From NCBI RefSeq assembly GCF_000381925.1, contig NZ_KB907307.1, positions 1,240,001-1,304,000 on the forward strand: 64,000 bases of DNA, written 5' to 3'. Positions 29,298 to 39,100 of the stretch are shown in pieces. Made by a program: the position numbers and the translations under genes. Each line of letters starts with the position of its first letter. Within the stretch, counting starts at the first letter, position 1. This DNA comes from Nocardia sp. BMG111209 (GTDB taxonomy: Bacteria > Actinomycetota > Actinomycetes > Mycobacteriales > Mycobacteriaceae). The notes under the pieces were generated by a model, which was not told where the DNA came from, did no database searches, and worked only from the letters and a program-made list of their open reading frames with translations.

Positions 29298-30506
29298 TCA
29301 GACGGTCGCGTAACGGTTGGGAACATCGACCGGCAGGCCGAGTACCGCGCGCAGCGGCCCGTCCGGGTAGCCGGTGCGGAACAGGTTGCGGCGCTGGAGG
29401 TCCGGCACCAGCTGCGCGGTGATCGCGGTGAGGTCGTCGACCGCGACACCGGGCCGCAGCCGGAATCCGTCCACCCCCTGCGCCGCCCAGTCGGCCAGCA
29501 GATCACCGAGTTCCGCCGCGCTGCCCGCGAAAATGGCGGCATCGGAGGTGAATTCGGTGTACTCGTGCAAGCTGTCCAGGCGCTGCCGTCCGGTCGCCGC
29601 GCCGGTGTCCAGGAACACCACGAGGTCGGCGTGGACCCGCAGCGGTTCGCCGGTACGGCCCACCCGCGCCGCGGCCTCGGCCACCTGAGTGACGATCGGT
29701 GCGGGCCCGTCCGCGAGGGTCGGCGTGACGAACACCAGATCCGCACCGCGGGCGGCGAATTCGTAGATCAGCGGGGCGTGCGCCAGCGCGCTGACCACGG
29801 GCTGGCCCTGTGGTGGCCGCGGCGTGATGGACGGTCCCCGCACGCTGAAGTACCGGCCCTCGAAGTCGACGTAATGCAGCTTGTCGCGATCGATGAAGCG
29901 CCGGGCCGCCACGTCGCGGATCTCCGCGCCGTCCTCCCAGCTGTCCCACAACCGGCGCACCACCTCGACCACGTCGGCCGCCTCGTCGAACAGCTCCCGC
30001 ACCGCCTCGGGGAAGACACCCGAACCGATCGCCGCCGCGAGTTCGGCGGCACTGGGCTCCGGCAGCGTGCGTCGCCCGAAATGCGCTGCCTCCCCGGCAG
30101 TTCCGGACACGCGCACCTGCCATCCGGCCCGACCCCGCGAGGTGATATCGAGGGTGGCGATCGCCTTCGACACATGGAACGGTTCGGTATGGGTCGCGGT
30201 GACCACCGGGATCAATCCGATGTGCCGGGTGACCGGAGCGACGCGCGCCGCCACCAGATGCGCGTCCAGCCGCGCCCGGACCTCGTCCACGACCTCGCGC
30301 GGCGGCCCGAACCGGTCGCCGGGAACGGACAGGCTGTCCTCGACGGTGACGTAATCCAGCAGACCGCGTTCGGCGGTGGTGACCAGATCGGTCCAATAAC
30401 CCGCCCCGAACAACTCGTCCGGACGGGAATTGGGTGCGCGCCACGCGGCCGGATGCCAGCCCGCTCCGTCGAGCGCGACGCCGATGTGCAAGGGTTCCGA
30501 TGCCAT
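29298..30506 (-). CDS. LLM class flavin-dependent oxidoreductase
   Basis: This 402-residue luciferase-like oxidoreductase is more divergent than its neighbours. The opening LHIGVALDGAGWHPAAWR and the segment ERGLLDYVTVEDSLSVPG are LLM-like. The barrel continues with GLIPVVTATHTEPFHVSKAI and LDITSRGRAGWQVRVSG, where the usual LDHLSGGR is altered to LDITSRGR. The later PPQGQPVVSALAHAP and GFRLRPGVAVDDLTAI fit the family. The start at 30506 follows GAGGGA. It heads the two-gene LLM operon and is divergent from a third LLM gene across a 271-bp promoter region. Substrate unknown. Confidence 0.85.
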   Translation of the reverse strand: MASEPLHIGVALDGAGWHPAAWRAPNSRPDELFGAGYWTDLVTTAERGLLDYVTVEDSLSVPGDRFGPPREVVDEVRARLDAHLVAARVAPVTRHIGLIPVVTATHTEPFHVSKAIATLDITSRGRAGWQVRVSGTAGEAAHFGRRTLPEPSAAELAAAIGSGVFPEAVRELFDEAADVVEVVRRLWDSWEDGAEIRDVAARRFIDRDKLHYVDFEGRYFSVRGPSITPRPPQGQPVVSALAHAPLIYEFAARGADLVFVTPTLADGPAPIVTQVAEAAARVGRTGEPLRVHADLVVFLDTGAATGRQRLDSLHEYTEFTSDAAIFAGSAAELGDLLADWAAQGVDGFRLRPGVAVDDLTAITAQLVPDLQRRNLFRTGYPDGPLRAVLGLPVDVPNRYATV

Positions 30507-30777
30507 CGTCCCTCATTTCTGTGTGTACCAAGGGATTCCGTACCGGCAACGCGCCGCGCCGCCGAACTTCCCCGCACGGCGTCGCGCCGGCCGCCGGTAG
30601 CGCCGCATCACCCCAGCTCCGGCGCCCCGCCCCGGGCTGTCAACCCTTGGGTTCAGCTCGAGCCCGGGGGAATACGCCCGCCGCCCGGAAGTCCTTTGCG
30701 ATCAGACTGATCGCGGCCATTGTGATGGGACCGGCGGGAGAACACAGTGGGGTCTCGACCGAAAGGGGCGAGGCGAG

Positions 30778-32115
30778 ATGGGTTCTCGGAGACTATTTCT
30801 GAACGTCGGCGTGAACAGCACCGGATACAGCGGCCAGTCCTGGCCCGACCCGGCCGGCCGCTGGGACAAATTCGTGTCGTTCGACCACTACCTGGAGGCG
30901 GCGCGGCTGGCGCATCAGGGCACCTTCGACGCGGTCTTCCTGTCGGATCATCCTGCCCTGCAAGCGGTCGCCACCGCCCGTCCGCTGCACTCGCTGGACC
31001 CGATCGTGCTGTTCACCGCCCTCGCGGCCCGCGTCCCCGATATCGGGTTCGTCATCACCGCGTCGAGTTCGTACAACTCGCCCTACAACCTGGCCCGGCG
31101 GCTGGCCAGCCTGGACCACATCTCCGGCGGCCGGGTGATCTGGAATGTGGTGTCCAGCTTCAATCCGGACATCGCCGCCAACTTCGGCTCGGCCCCGCTG
31201 CCGCCGCGCGCCGAAAGATACCGGCGCGCGGACGAATTCGTCGAGGTGGTCAAGAAGCTGTGGCGCAGTTGGGATCTGCGCGCCATCGCCGCACCCGAGC
31301 GGGTCGGCGATCCGCTGTGGGACGACGTCTCCGCCGCCCCGATCGACCACCACGGCGAATTCTTCGATGTCCGAGGGCCGCTCAACGTTCCGCTGGGCCC
31401 GCAGGGATATCCCCTGATCGCCCAGGCCGGCGCCTCGGATGCCGGGATCGACCTCGCGGGCCGGCACGCCGATATCGTCTACGCCTCCCTGCTCGGCAAA
31501 CAGGCCGCCCGCGACTTCCGGGATCGCCTGCGGGCCCGCGCCGTCGCCCACGGCCGCGACCCCGAGCACATCCGGCTGCTTCCCGGCCTGGTCCCCATCG
31601 TCGCCGACACCGAAGAACAGGCCCGCCGCCGCCACGAACAACTCAACGGCCACACCGGCGAGGCCGATCTGATCGCCGCCGTCGCCGCCCGATTCGGCCT
31701 CTCCGCAACGAAACTCGGCCCCGACACCGTCCTGGAACCGGACGCGTTCGGCTACGACGAGGACCAGCAGGCCCCCATCGGCTTCACCCGCTCGGTCCGC
31801 GATCTGGTGGCCGCCGAACCCCTGACCCTGCGCGAGCTGGCCCGCCGCGCCGAGGGCGGGCACCGGCTGGTGGTCGGCACCGCCGAGCAGGTGGCCGAAC
31901 AGATCCTGGACTGGTGGCGCGCGGGTGTCGTCGACGGCTACACCGTGCAGCCGCCGGTGCTCATCGACGATCTGCGCGTCTTCGTCCGCGACGTGGTCCC
32001 GCTGCTGCGCGCCGCCGGCGCCTTCGGCACCGATTACCCCGAGCCCACGGTCCGCTCCCGGTTCGGCCTCCCCGATCCGGTCCCGGCCGTCGCACCCGCG
32101 GTGTCGGCGAGCTGA
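30778..32115 (+). CDS. NtaA/DszA-family LLM monooxygenase
   Basis: This 445-residue FMN-dependent monooxygenase has family blocks FLNVGVNSTGYSGQSWPDP, AHQGTFDAVFLSDHPAL, GFVITASSSYNSPYNLARRL, ASLDHISGGRVIWNVVSSF and GPQGYPLIAQAGASDAG. It is closer to the 27919 enzyme than to the 29298 one. An ATG start at 30778 is preceded by GGGGCGAGGCGAG. It is divergent from the other two LLM genes. The stop lies 3 bp from the stop of the convergent exporter gene, which marks the border between this island and the biosynthetic locus. Confidence 0.9.
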   Translation: MGSRRLFLNVGVNSTGYSGQSWPDPAGRWDKFVSFDHYLEAARLAHQGTFDAVFLSDHPALQAVATARPLHSLDPIVLFTALAARVPDIGFVITASSSYNSPYNLARRLASLDHISGGRVIWNVVSSFNPDIAANFGSAPLPPRAERYRRADEFVEVVKKLWRSWDLRAIAAPERVGDPLWDDVSAAPIDHHGEFFDVRGPLNVPLGPQGYPLIAQAGASDAGIDLAGRHADIVYASLLGKQAARDFRDRLRARAVAHGRDPEHIRLLPGLVPIVADTEEQARRRHEQLNGHTGEADLIAAVAARFGLSATKLGPDTVLEPDAFGYDEDQQAPIGFTRSVRDLVAAEPLTLRELARRAEGGHRLVVGTAEQVAEQILDWWRAGVVDGYTVQPPVLIDDLRVFVRDVVPLLRAAGAFGTDYPEPTVRSRFGLPDPVPAVAPAVSAS

Positions 32116-32118
32116 TCG

Positions 32119-33594
32119 TCAGCCGGCCAGGTCGGCGGGCTCCTCGCGGTCGGCGGCCGGCGCCGGCGCCGGCGCCGCGGCGGGGCGCGCACCCGTGGCG
32201 AAGAACGCCGCGGCGACGGCACAGACCACCAGCAGGCCCACGGTGAGATACAGCGAGTCGGTCATGGCCGAGGCGTAGGGCGCCTTGATCGCGTCGTCGA
32301 CGTGCCCGGCGTCGGCGGATGAGGTGGGCAGCGCATGGGCCGTCAGGCGGGCGGTGATGAGCGCGCCGATCCCGGCGCTGCCGAGTACCGAGCCGACCTG
32401 CCGGGTGGTGTTGTAGATGCCCGAGGCCGCACCCAGTTGCCTCAGCGGCAGGTTCCGCAGCGCGGTCGCGGGCAGCGGCGCCCAGATGCAGGCGCTGGCG
32501 ATCCCGCAGACCGCCGACATCACGCAGATCAGCGCGATGGACCCGTGCGGGGTGGCGAGGCCGATGAACCACAGCAGACCCGCCGTGAACAGCAGGAAGC
32601 CGAAGGTCGGCAGGTACCGCGGCGGCAACTTGTCGGAGAGCCGGCCGACCACGGGCGACAGCACGCCGGACAGGACCGCCATCGGGGCGAACACCAGTGC
32701 CGCCTCGGTCGGGGACAGGTCGCGCACCGCTTGCAGATAGAAATACGACGGCACCATCTGTGCCGTCATCGCCGCGCCCAGCGCACCGGTCGCCACGTTG
32801 CCGAGCGCGAAGTTGCGGTCGCGGAACAGGCCCAGCGGCACCAGCGGCTCGATCCGGTTGCGGCCCTGGTAGATCAGGTACGCGGTGAGGACGACGAGGC
32901 CGCCGAGGATCAGCGCCCACACCCAGCCCGCCCAGTGGTAGCTGTTGCCCTCCTGGATGCCGAACACCAACGCGGACATCGAGATCGCGACGACGATCAC
33001 GCCCGGCACGTCGAAGCGGTGCCGGTTCGTCGGGAGCGCCGGAACCAGCCACACCCCCAGCGCGAACGCGACCAGGCCGATCGGCACGTTGACGTAGAAG
33101 ATCCACTGCCAGCCGCCGTTGTCGATGAGCGCGCCACCGAACACCGGGCCGATCAGCGTCGCCACCCCGGCGACGCCGCCCCATACCCCCATCGCGGCGC
33201 CGCGCTTGTCCGCCGGGAAGATCCGGCCGATCACCGCCATCGTCTGCGGCGCCATCAGCGCCGCGCCGAGCCCCTGCACGGCGCGCGCGGCGATCAGCGA
33301 TCCGATGCCGTCCGCCAGGCCGCACCACAGCGAGGCCACCGTGAAGACCGAAAGCCCGCCCAGATACAGGTATTTCGGCCCGAACCGGTCGCCGAGGCGG
33401 CCGGTCACGAGCAGCGGCACCGCGAAGGTGAGCAGGTAGGCGCTGGTCACCCAGATCACCTCGGACATATCGGTGTGCAGGCTGGTCATGATCGCCGGAT
33501 TGGCCACCGCGACGATGGTCATGTCCAGCAGGATCATGAAGTAGCCCACGCACAGTGCGCCGAGCGCGCCCCACGGGCTGCGTTCCGTCGACAT
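32119..33594 (-). CDS. DHA2-family MFS multidrug exporter (EmrB/QacA type)
   Basis: This 491-residue drug/proton antiporter of the 14-helix DHA2 family opens with LGALCVGYFMILLDMTIVAVANPAI, the expected first helix with motif D1. Motif A follows in GRLGDRFGPKYLY, and motif C-type glycines appear in GVWGGVAGVATLIGPVFGGAL. About 14 hydrophobic segments can be counted, and the Ala/Pro-rich tail is cytoplasmic. It lies 53 bp downstream of the monooxygenase-acyltransferase fusion gene on the same strand, and that gene in turn follows the NRPS. It is therefore the likely exporter or self-resistance pump for the locus product. Confidence 0.92.
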   Translation of the reverse strand: MSTERSPWGALGALCVGYFMILLDMTIVAVANPAIMTSLHTDMSEVIWVTSAYLLTFAVPLLVTGRLGDRFGPKYLYLGGLSVFTVASLWCGLADGIGSLIAARAVQGLGAALMAPQTMAVIGRIFPADKRGAAMGVWGGVAGVATLIGPVFGGALIDNGGWQWIFYVNVPIGLVAFALGVWLVPALPTNRHRFDVPGVIVVAISMSALVFGIQEGNSYHWAGWVWALILGGLVVLTAYLIYQGRNRIEPLVPLGLFRDRNFALGNVATGALGAAMTAQMVPSYFYLQAVRDLSPTEAALVFAPMAVLSGVLSPVVGRLSDKLPPRYLPTFGFLLFTAGLLWFIGLATPHGSIALICVMSAVCGIASACIWAPLPATALRNLPLRQLGAASGIYNTTRQVGSVLGSAGIGALITARLTAHALPTSSADAGHVDDAIKAPYASAMTDSLYLTVGLLVVCAVAAAFFATGARPAAAPAPAPAADREEPADLAG

Positions 33595-33647
33595 CGTTTT
33601 CCCTTCTCGCAGAGGAAGTGCGGGCCGTGACACGGAGTCCGGCCGAC

Positions 33648-36137
33648 TCACGACCCGGCGGTCTCGGTGGCGGGCAGGCCGTTCCGCAGTGCCGTGGTGA
33701 CCGCCGTGATCAGATTCCCCGCACGTTCGGCCGTCAACAGGCCCTCGATGTAACCGAGGTTCAATGATAAAGCGTCGGAACCGATTCCGACGGTCAGCAT
33801 CGTCATCCCGCTGATCGACATGCCCGAGACGAATTCGGCGCCGGAGATCCGCCACTGGCCCACCCGATCCGGGAATGCGCGGGTGTCCAGGTAGGTCAGG
33901 CAGAGATTGCCGGGTCCGAGCGCGTCCAGCCGCTCGATGACCTCGCCGGCCCGGTCCGGGGTTTCGGGCACCAGATATTCGATACCGGCCAGGCCGGCCA
34001 GATGCGCGCGTCCGGCCACCCGCGCGCCGAGTTCGCGCTCGACCTCGGCGGCGACGGCCCACAGCGGCGGCCCGGCCGGAATCGGCAGGCCGAGCATGGC
34101 CTGATACGCGCCGGTCCGGGACTCGTCCAGCGGCGGGGCCAGATGTTCCCGGAACAGCACCGAAACCCCGACGGTGTAATGCGCCTGCGGCGCACCGGTA
34201 TCCGTGGCGGCGGCCCGCGCGAGCGCTGCGGCCACCACGCTGTGCGGCCCGACCTCGTGCGCCCGGCAGGCCGCCAGCAGTGCCCGGTAATCGGCGCCGG
34301 TCACGGTCGCGCGCACCGCTCTGGTGAACCGTTGCGCGGGAGCCACTTCGGCGTCGGCGGCCAACCGCACCGGAGCCAGCCGCCCGTCGCGCTGCGCGTC
34401 GGCCCGCAGCCGGTCCAGGGCCGCGCGTTTACCGTCCGCTCCCCGGAATTCGCTGGGCAACAGCGCTTCCGGGCCGGGCAGCGCCGGGATCTCGGGCACC
34501 CAGCCCGTCGTGCCGGCGGCGGCGAATTCCAGCACCTGCCGCGCGAACGACAGGATCGTCACCGCGTCGGCGATCGTGTAGACGGAGGTCAGGATCAGAT
34601 CGTGCCTGCCGGGCGCGGCGGTGACCAGGGTGGCGCGCAGCAGCGGCGCGTCCGGGGCGAACCGTTCCCGCAACTCGGTGTCGATCTCGCCGGTCCAGTC
34701 GTCGGATATGACCTCCCGCAACGGAATCGGCTGTGCCTCGACCGGGACGAACCGCGGGTCGCGGCCCTCGTCGCTGCTGACCGTGGCGTGCAGCATCGGA
34801 TGCCGCCGGACCAGCGCGGCCAGACCGCGGCGCACGGCGTCGGCGGTCAGCTCCCCGTCGACGCGGATCCGGGACACGATGTGCAGCGGTGCGACCCGAT
34901 CGACGGTCCAGTGCCAGCGTTCCAGCGGGGACAGCGGCCGGGGTAGGGCGCCGGCCGATTCCGGATCGCCGAAGCCCGGCCAGGTCATCGGCTCGAGCAT
35001 GCGGGTCCGGCCGCCCTCCTCGCCGGGCTCGGACATGTACCGGTCGCGCGCGGCGACCTCGGCGGGGTCGACGGTCTGTTCGAGGTGGCCGAGCTTGCGC
35101 GATTCGTCGACGAACATGGTGGTGCGGGCGATCCGGCGGTGCTCGTAGCGGCGCAGCGCGGTCTCGGCGTCGTCGTGTGTCGCCAGCGCGTGCGCCAGCA
35201 CGATCGCGTCCTCGATCGCGGCGTTCGCGCCCTGCCCGAGGCTGGGCAGCATCGGATGGGCGGCGTCGCCGAGCAGGGTGACCCGGCCGCGTCCCCATTG
35301 CGGCAGTGGCGGCCGGTCCTGCGCGGGCAGCGCCAGGATGTCGGCTTCCGGTGTCCCCGAGATGATCTCGGCGATCACCGGCGCCCAGCCGGTGAATCGG
35401 GCCAGCAGATCGGCCTTGTCGTGTGGCCAGGCCGCCGCCAGTTCCGCCGTGGTGGTCAGCGTGCCCCACCAGTAGATCCGGCCGTCGCCGAGGTCGCTGA
35501 TGCCGAATCGCTGTCCGGTGCCCCAGTATTGGACCGACTCACCCGGCTCGACGACCGGATGGTCGAACCGCGCCAGCGCCAGCCAGCACACGAATTCGCC
35601 CGGCCGCGGCGGTTCGGCACCGTGCAGGCGGGCCCGGATCGTGGAATTTATACCGTCCGCACCGATCAGCACGTCGGCGCTCAGCGTGCGGCCGTCGGCG
35701 AGTTCCACCTCCACCGCGTCGCCGGTGTCGGTGAATCGGCGCACCTCGGCGCCCGATTCGACCCGCAGCCCGGAACCGCAGTGCGCCAGCAGTACTTCGT
35801 GCAGATCGGGCCGCGCCAGGACCACCGCCGGCGCGCCCAGCAGGGCCTCGGTCGGAGCGACGTCGACCCGCCGCATGACCGAGCCGTCCGGGCGGCGGTA
35901 ACTCGCCGAGCGGGCCCGCTCACCGACCCGCAGCAGATCGACATCGATACCCGCGTCCAGGGTGCGCAGCGCGTTCATCGCGTTGGATTGCAGCGACAGG
36001 CCGAATCCCGCTGCGCGCAAGGACGATCCGCGTTCACACAGGACGACCTCGATACCGGCCCGGCGCAGGGCCGCCGCCGCGGTGAGGCCGCCGATACCGG
36101 CTCCGACGACCAGGGCCGAGCGCACGGGAGAATTCAC
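33648..36137 (-). CDS. FAD-dependent monooxygenase fused to a condensation/PapA5-like domain
   Basis: This is an 829-residue two-domain protein. Residues 1-375 are a group A flavin monooxygenase: ALVVGAGIGGLTAAAALRRA (FAD GxGxxG), VLIGADGINSTIR and VTLLGDAAHPMLPSLGQGAN (the second FAD site). Residues about 400-829 have the acyltransferase fold of condensation/PapA5 proteins (LERWHWTVDRVAPLHIVSRI, ALVRRHPMLHATVSS, YTVGVSVLFREHL). The catalytic HHxxxDG motif is degraded to VYTIADA (Val519, Tyr520, Asp524), so the second half probably binds rather than acylates. The start at 36137 follows AAGGA. A GTG at 36182 overlaps the NRPS gene but its extra codons look non-coding. It probably hydroxylates the NRPS-bound or released product. 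Confidence 0.85.
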   Translation of the reverse strand: MNSPVRSALVVGAGIGGLTAAAALRRAGIEVVLCERGSSLRAAGFGLSLQSNAMNALRTLDAGIDVDLLRVGERARSASYRRPDGSVMRRVDVAPTEALLGAPAVVLARPDLHEVLLAHCGSGLRVESGAEVRRFTDTGDAVEVELADGRTLSADVLIGADGINSTIRARLHGAEPPRPGEFVCWLALARFDHPVVEPGESVQYWGTGQRFGISDLGDGRIYWWGTLTTTAELAAAWPHDKADLLARFTGWAPVIAEIISGTPEADILALPAQDRPPLPQWGRGRVTLLGDAAHPMLPSLGQGANAAIEDAIVLAHALATHDDAETALRRYEHRRIARTTMFVDESRKLGHLEQTVDPAEVAARDRYMSEPGEEGGRTRMLEPMTWPGFGDPESAGALPRPLSPLERWHWTVDRVAPLHIVSRIRVDGELTADAVRRGLAALVRRHPMLHATVSSDEGRDPRFVPVEAQPIPLREVISDDWTGEIDTELRERFAPDAPLLRATLVTAAPGRHDLILTSVYTIADAVTILSFARQVLEFAAAGTTGWVPEIPALPGPEALLPSEFRGADGKRAALDRLRADAQRDGRLAPVRLAADAEVAPAQRFTRAVRATVTGADYRALLAACRAHEVGPHSVVAAALARAAATDTGAPQAHYTVGVSVLFREHLAPPLDESRTGAYQAMLGLPIPAGPPLWAVAAEVERELGARVAGRAHLAGLAGIEYLVPETPDRAGEVIERLDALGPGNLCLTYLDTRAFPDRVGQWRISGAEFVSGMSISGMTMLTVGIGSDALSLNLGYIEGLLTAERAGNLITAVTTALRNGLPATETAGS

Positions 36138-36171
36138 GAGATGTCCTTGCTGTAGCGGGGAACGGAACGAT

Positions 36172-39100
36172 TCACGAGACACCTGCCGCCGCCGGGCCGA
36201 GCAACCGTTCGAGCTGGGCGGCCACCTCGGCGACGCGGGGCGGCTGGATCAGGGTGAGGTGATCGCCGGATACCTCGACCACCTCGAGACCGCCGGCGGC
36301 GCAGGCGTCCCAGCCGTTGGTCGGGTCCCGATGCAGGGTGCCGACCCGGTCGTGGGACAGGCGCAGCATCGCCGGTAGCGGTTCGGCGGCGCGCAGCAAC
36401 GTGATCCGGCCCGGATAGGGCTGCGGGCGATAGTCGGTGAAGGCGCGCCAATTGTTCACGAACACGTCGAACAATCGCCGGACCAGCGCCCGGGAGCCGA
36501 CGGCCGGCAGCACACCCGCCTCGACGGCGGCCGCGAGCATGAAATCGAATACCTCGTCGTCGTTTTCGAGTCCGGCGGGGATCTCGACGGCCGCATCGTC
36601 CCCGCCGCGTGCCGGTAACAGCAACTCCCAGAGGAAGAATTCCCGCAGCCGGCGTTGCGACACCGGCGCCGCGGGGCCACCGGGCCCGACGGTCATGGCG
36701 TCGATCAGCACCAGCGTGCCCACCTCCTCGCCGGCCTCGGTCAGCTGTCGCGCCATCTCGAAGGCCGTCATCCCGCCCAGCGACCAGCCGCCCAGGTGAT
36801 AGGGCCCCTCCGGCTGGATCCGCCGGATCGCCGCGAGATGGTCGCGCGCGATCTCCCGCATCGAGGCGGATGCGGTACTGCCCGGTTGCAGGCCCGCGGA
36901 CTGCAACCCGTACAACGGTCTGCCCGCGGGCAGCAGTTTGCCCAATTCGACGTAGCAGAGCACATTTCCGCCGATCGGCGGCGCCAGGAACAGTGGGGCG
37001 CCGTCGCCGTCGCGCAACCGGACCAGCGGATCGAACTCCGCGTCCGGCCGCTCGCGCAGCAGTGCGGCCAGCGCGGCCACCGTGGGACCGGTGGCCAGCG
37101 TGGAGACCGGTAGCGATATCCCGAAGCGCTGTTCGAGGGACACGATCAGCCGCACCGCGGTCAGCGAGGTGCCGCCGAGTGCGAAGAAGTCGTCGTGGAC
37201 ACCGATTCCGGGCAGTCCCAGCGTTTCGGCCATCAGTGCCGCCACCACCGATTCGACCGGGGTGCGCGGCGGCACCGCGTCGACCGCCGCCGGGGCCGGG
37301 AGCGCGGTGGCGGCCAGGACGGCGTCGGCGCGTTTCCCGCTGGGCGTCAACGGCATCGCGTCCAGCCAGACCAGCCGGCCGGGAATCATGTACTCGGGCA
37401 GCCATTCCCGCAGCGCGGCGAGGACGCCGGATTCGTCCACCCCGGCGCGGGAACCGACGAGGAAGGCCACCAGCCGGGTGTGCGCACTCGAATCGCCGTC
37501 GCCGTGGTGCGCGACGACGGCCACCTCGGTGACACCGGGCAGCGCCGCGGTGGCCCGTTGCAGGGCCAGTTCCACCTCCATCGGTTCCACCCGATGGCCG
37601 CGGATCTTGACCTGTCCGCCGCGGCGGCCGTCGCTCACCACCTCACCGCCGGGCAGCCGGCGGCCGATATCGCCGGTGCGGTAGAGCCGGGCGCCCGGCG
37701 CGCCGGGATGCGGCCCGAAGGCGGCCGCGGTGAGATCGGGCCGGCCGAGATAACCGTCGGCGAGGGCCGCGCCGCCGAGATGGATCTCGCCGGGCACCCC
37801 GTCGGGCACCGGCCGCAATCGCTCGTCCAGGATGAGGATCTCGGCGTTGCCGATCGGTTTGCCGATCGGTGGCAGCACCGGGAACCGCGCCGGATCGCCG
37901 ATCATGGTGTGACCGGCGGCGACGTGGGTTTCGGTGGGGCCGTATTGGTTCTCCAGGATCACGCCGGTGCCGGCGGCGCACAGGGCGCGGATCTCGTCGG
38001 TGATCCGGAGCTGTTCGCCGGAGGAGATGATCACCCGTAGCGTCGCCGGTGCGGTACCCAGCCGGGTGGCGGCCTCGGCGAGTTGTTGCAGGGCCACATA
38101 GGGCAGGAAGATCCGCTCGGCGCCGGTGGCGCTCAGCAGACCGGCCAGGGCGGGCAGATCGCGGCGTTGCTCCTCGGTCAGCAGGATGAGCCGCCCGCCA
38201 CCGCACACCGTCGAATAGATCTCCTGGAACGAGACATCGAACGACAGCGGCGCGAATTGCGTTGTCGCCGGGGCTCGTCCGGTCTCCGGTAGTCGGCCGG
38301 TGGGCGCCGACAGCTGCCAGCGGATCAGGTTCGCCAGCGCGCGGTGCGGCATGGCCACCCCCTTCGGGGCGCCGGTCGAGCCGGAGGTGAACAGGACGTA
38401 CGCGGTCGAGGCCGGGTCGAGCGCGGGCAGCTCGGCCGAGGTGGCCGAGTCGAGCAGCGCGTCGAGGCTCAGGCGCGAATACTGCTGCGGCACCACCGTT
38501 TCGAATCCGGCACCGGTGATCACCGCGAACGGGCGGGCCTGGTCGAGCATGGCGCGCAGGCGCGGCTGCGGATAGCTCACGTCCAGCGGTACGCAGGCGG
38601 CGCCGGCCTTCGCGATGCCGAGTACGGCCGCCACCGATTCCGGGCCGCGGTCCGCCGCCAGCGCGATCCGGTCGCCGGGCCGGACCCCATGGGCCACCAG
38701 GGCCGCCGCGATCCGGCCGGACATGTCGGCCAGTGCCGCGTATGTGATGGTCCGGGTACCGAATTGGACGGCGACAGTGTCCGGTGCTGCGGCCGCGCAG
38801 GCGTCGAACAGATCGATCACAGTGCCGGATCCGGTGTCCGGCGCGGCCCTGCGCGGTACGGCGGGCGCGGGTGCGCCGAAATCGGCCGGGGCGGTGGGAT
38901 CGTCGGCGAGCAGGTGCAGGATCGACAGGTAGGTGCTGCCGATCAGCATCAGCTGCTCGTGGGTGTAGTGCGCGGGATCGCCGTCGATGCGCAACGACAG
39001 ATTGCCGTCGGACGGGCTGCGGACGGCGTTGACCAGCAACGCGAAGTTGGTGTCCTCGCGGACGTCGACGCCGAGCAGTTCCACGTCCAGGGCCCGCAGG

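Noticed and set aside
36138..36182. Upstream GTG start of the monooxygenase fusion overlapping the NRPS stop
   Set aside because: The extra codons (TCT, CGT, CTA, CAA, GGA) look non-coding, and AAGGA precedes the later GTG.
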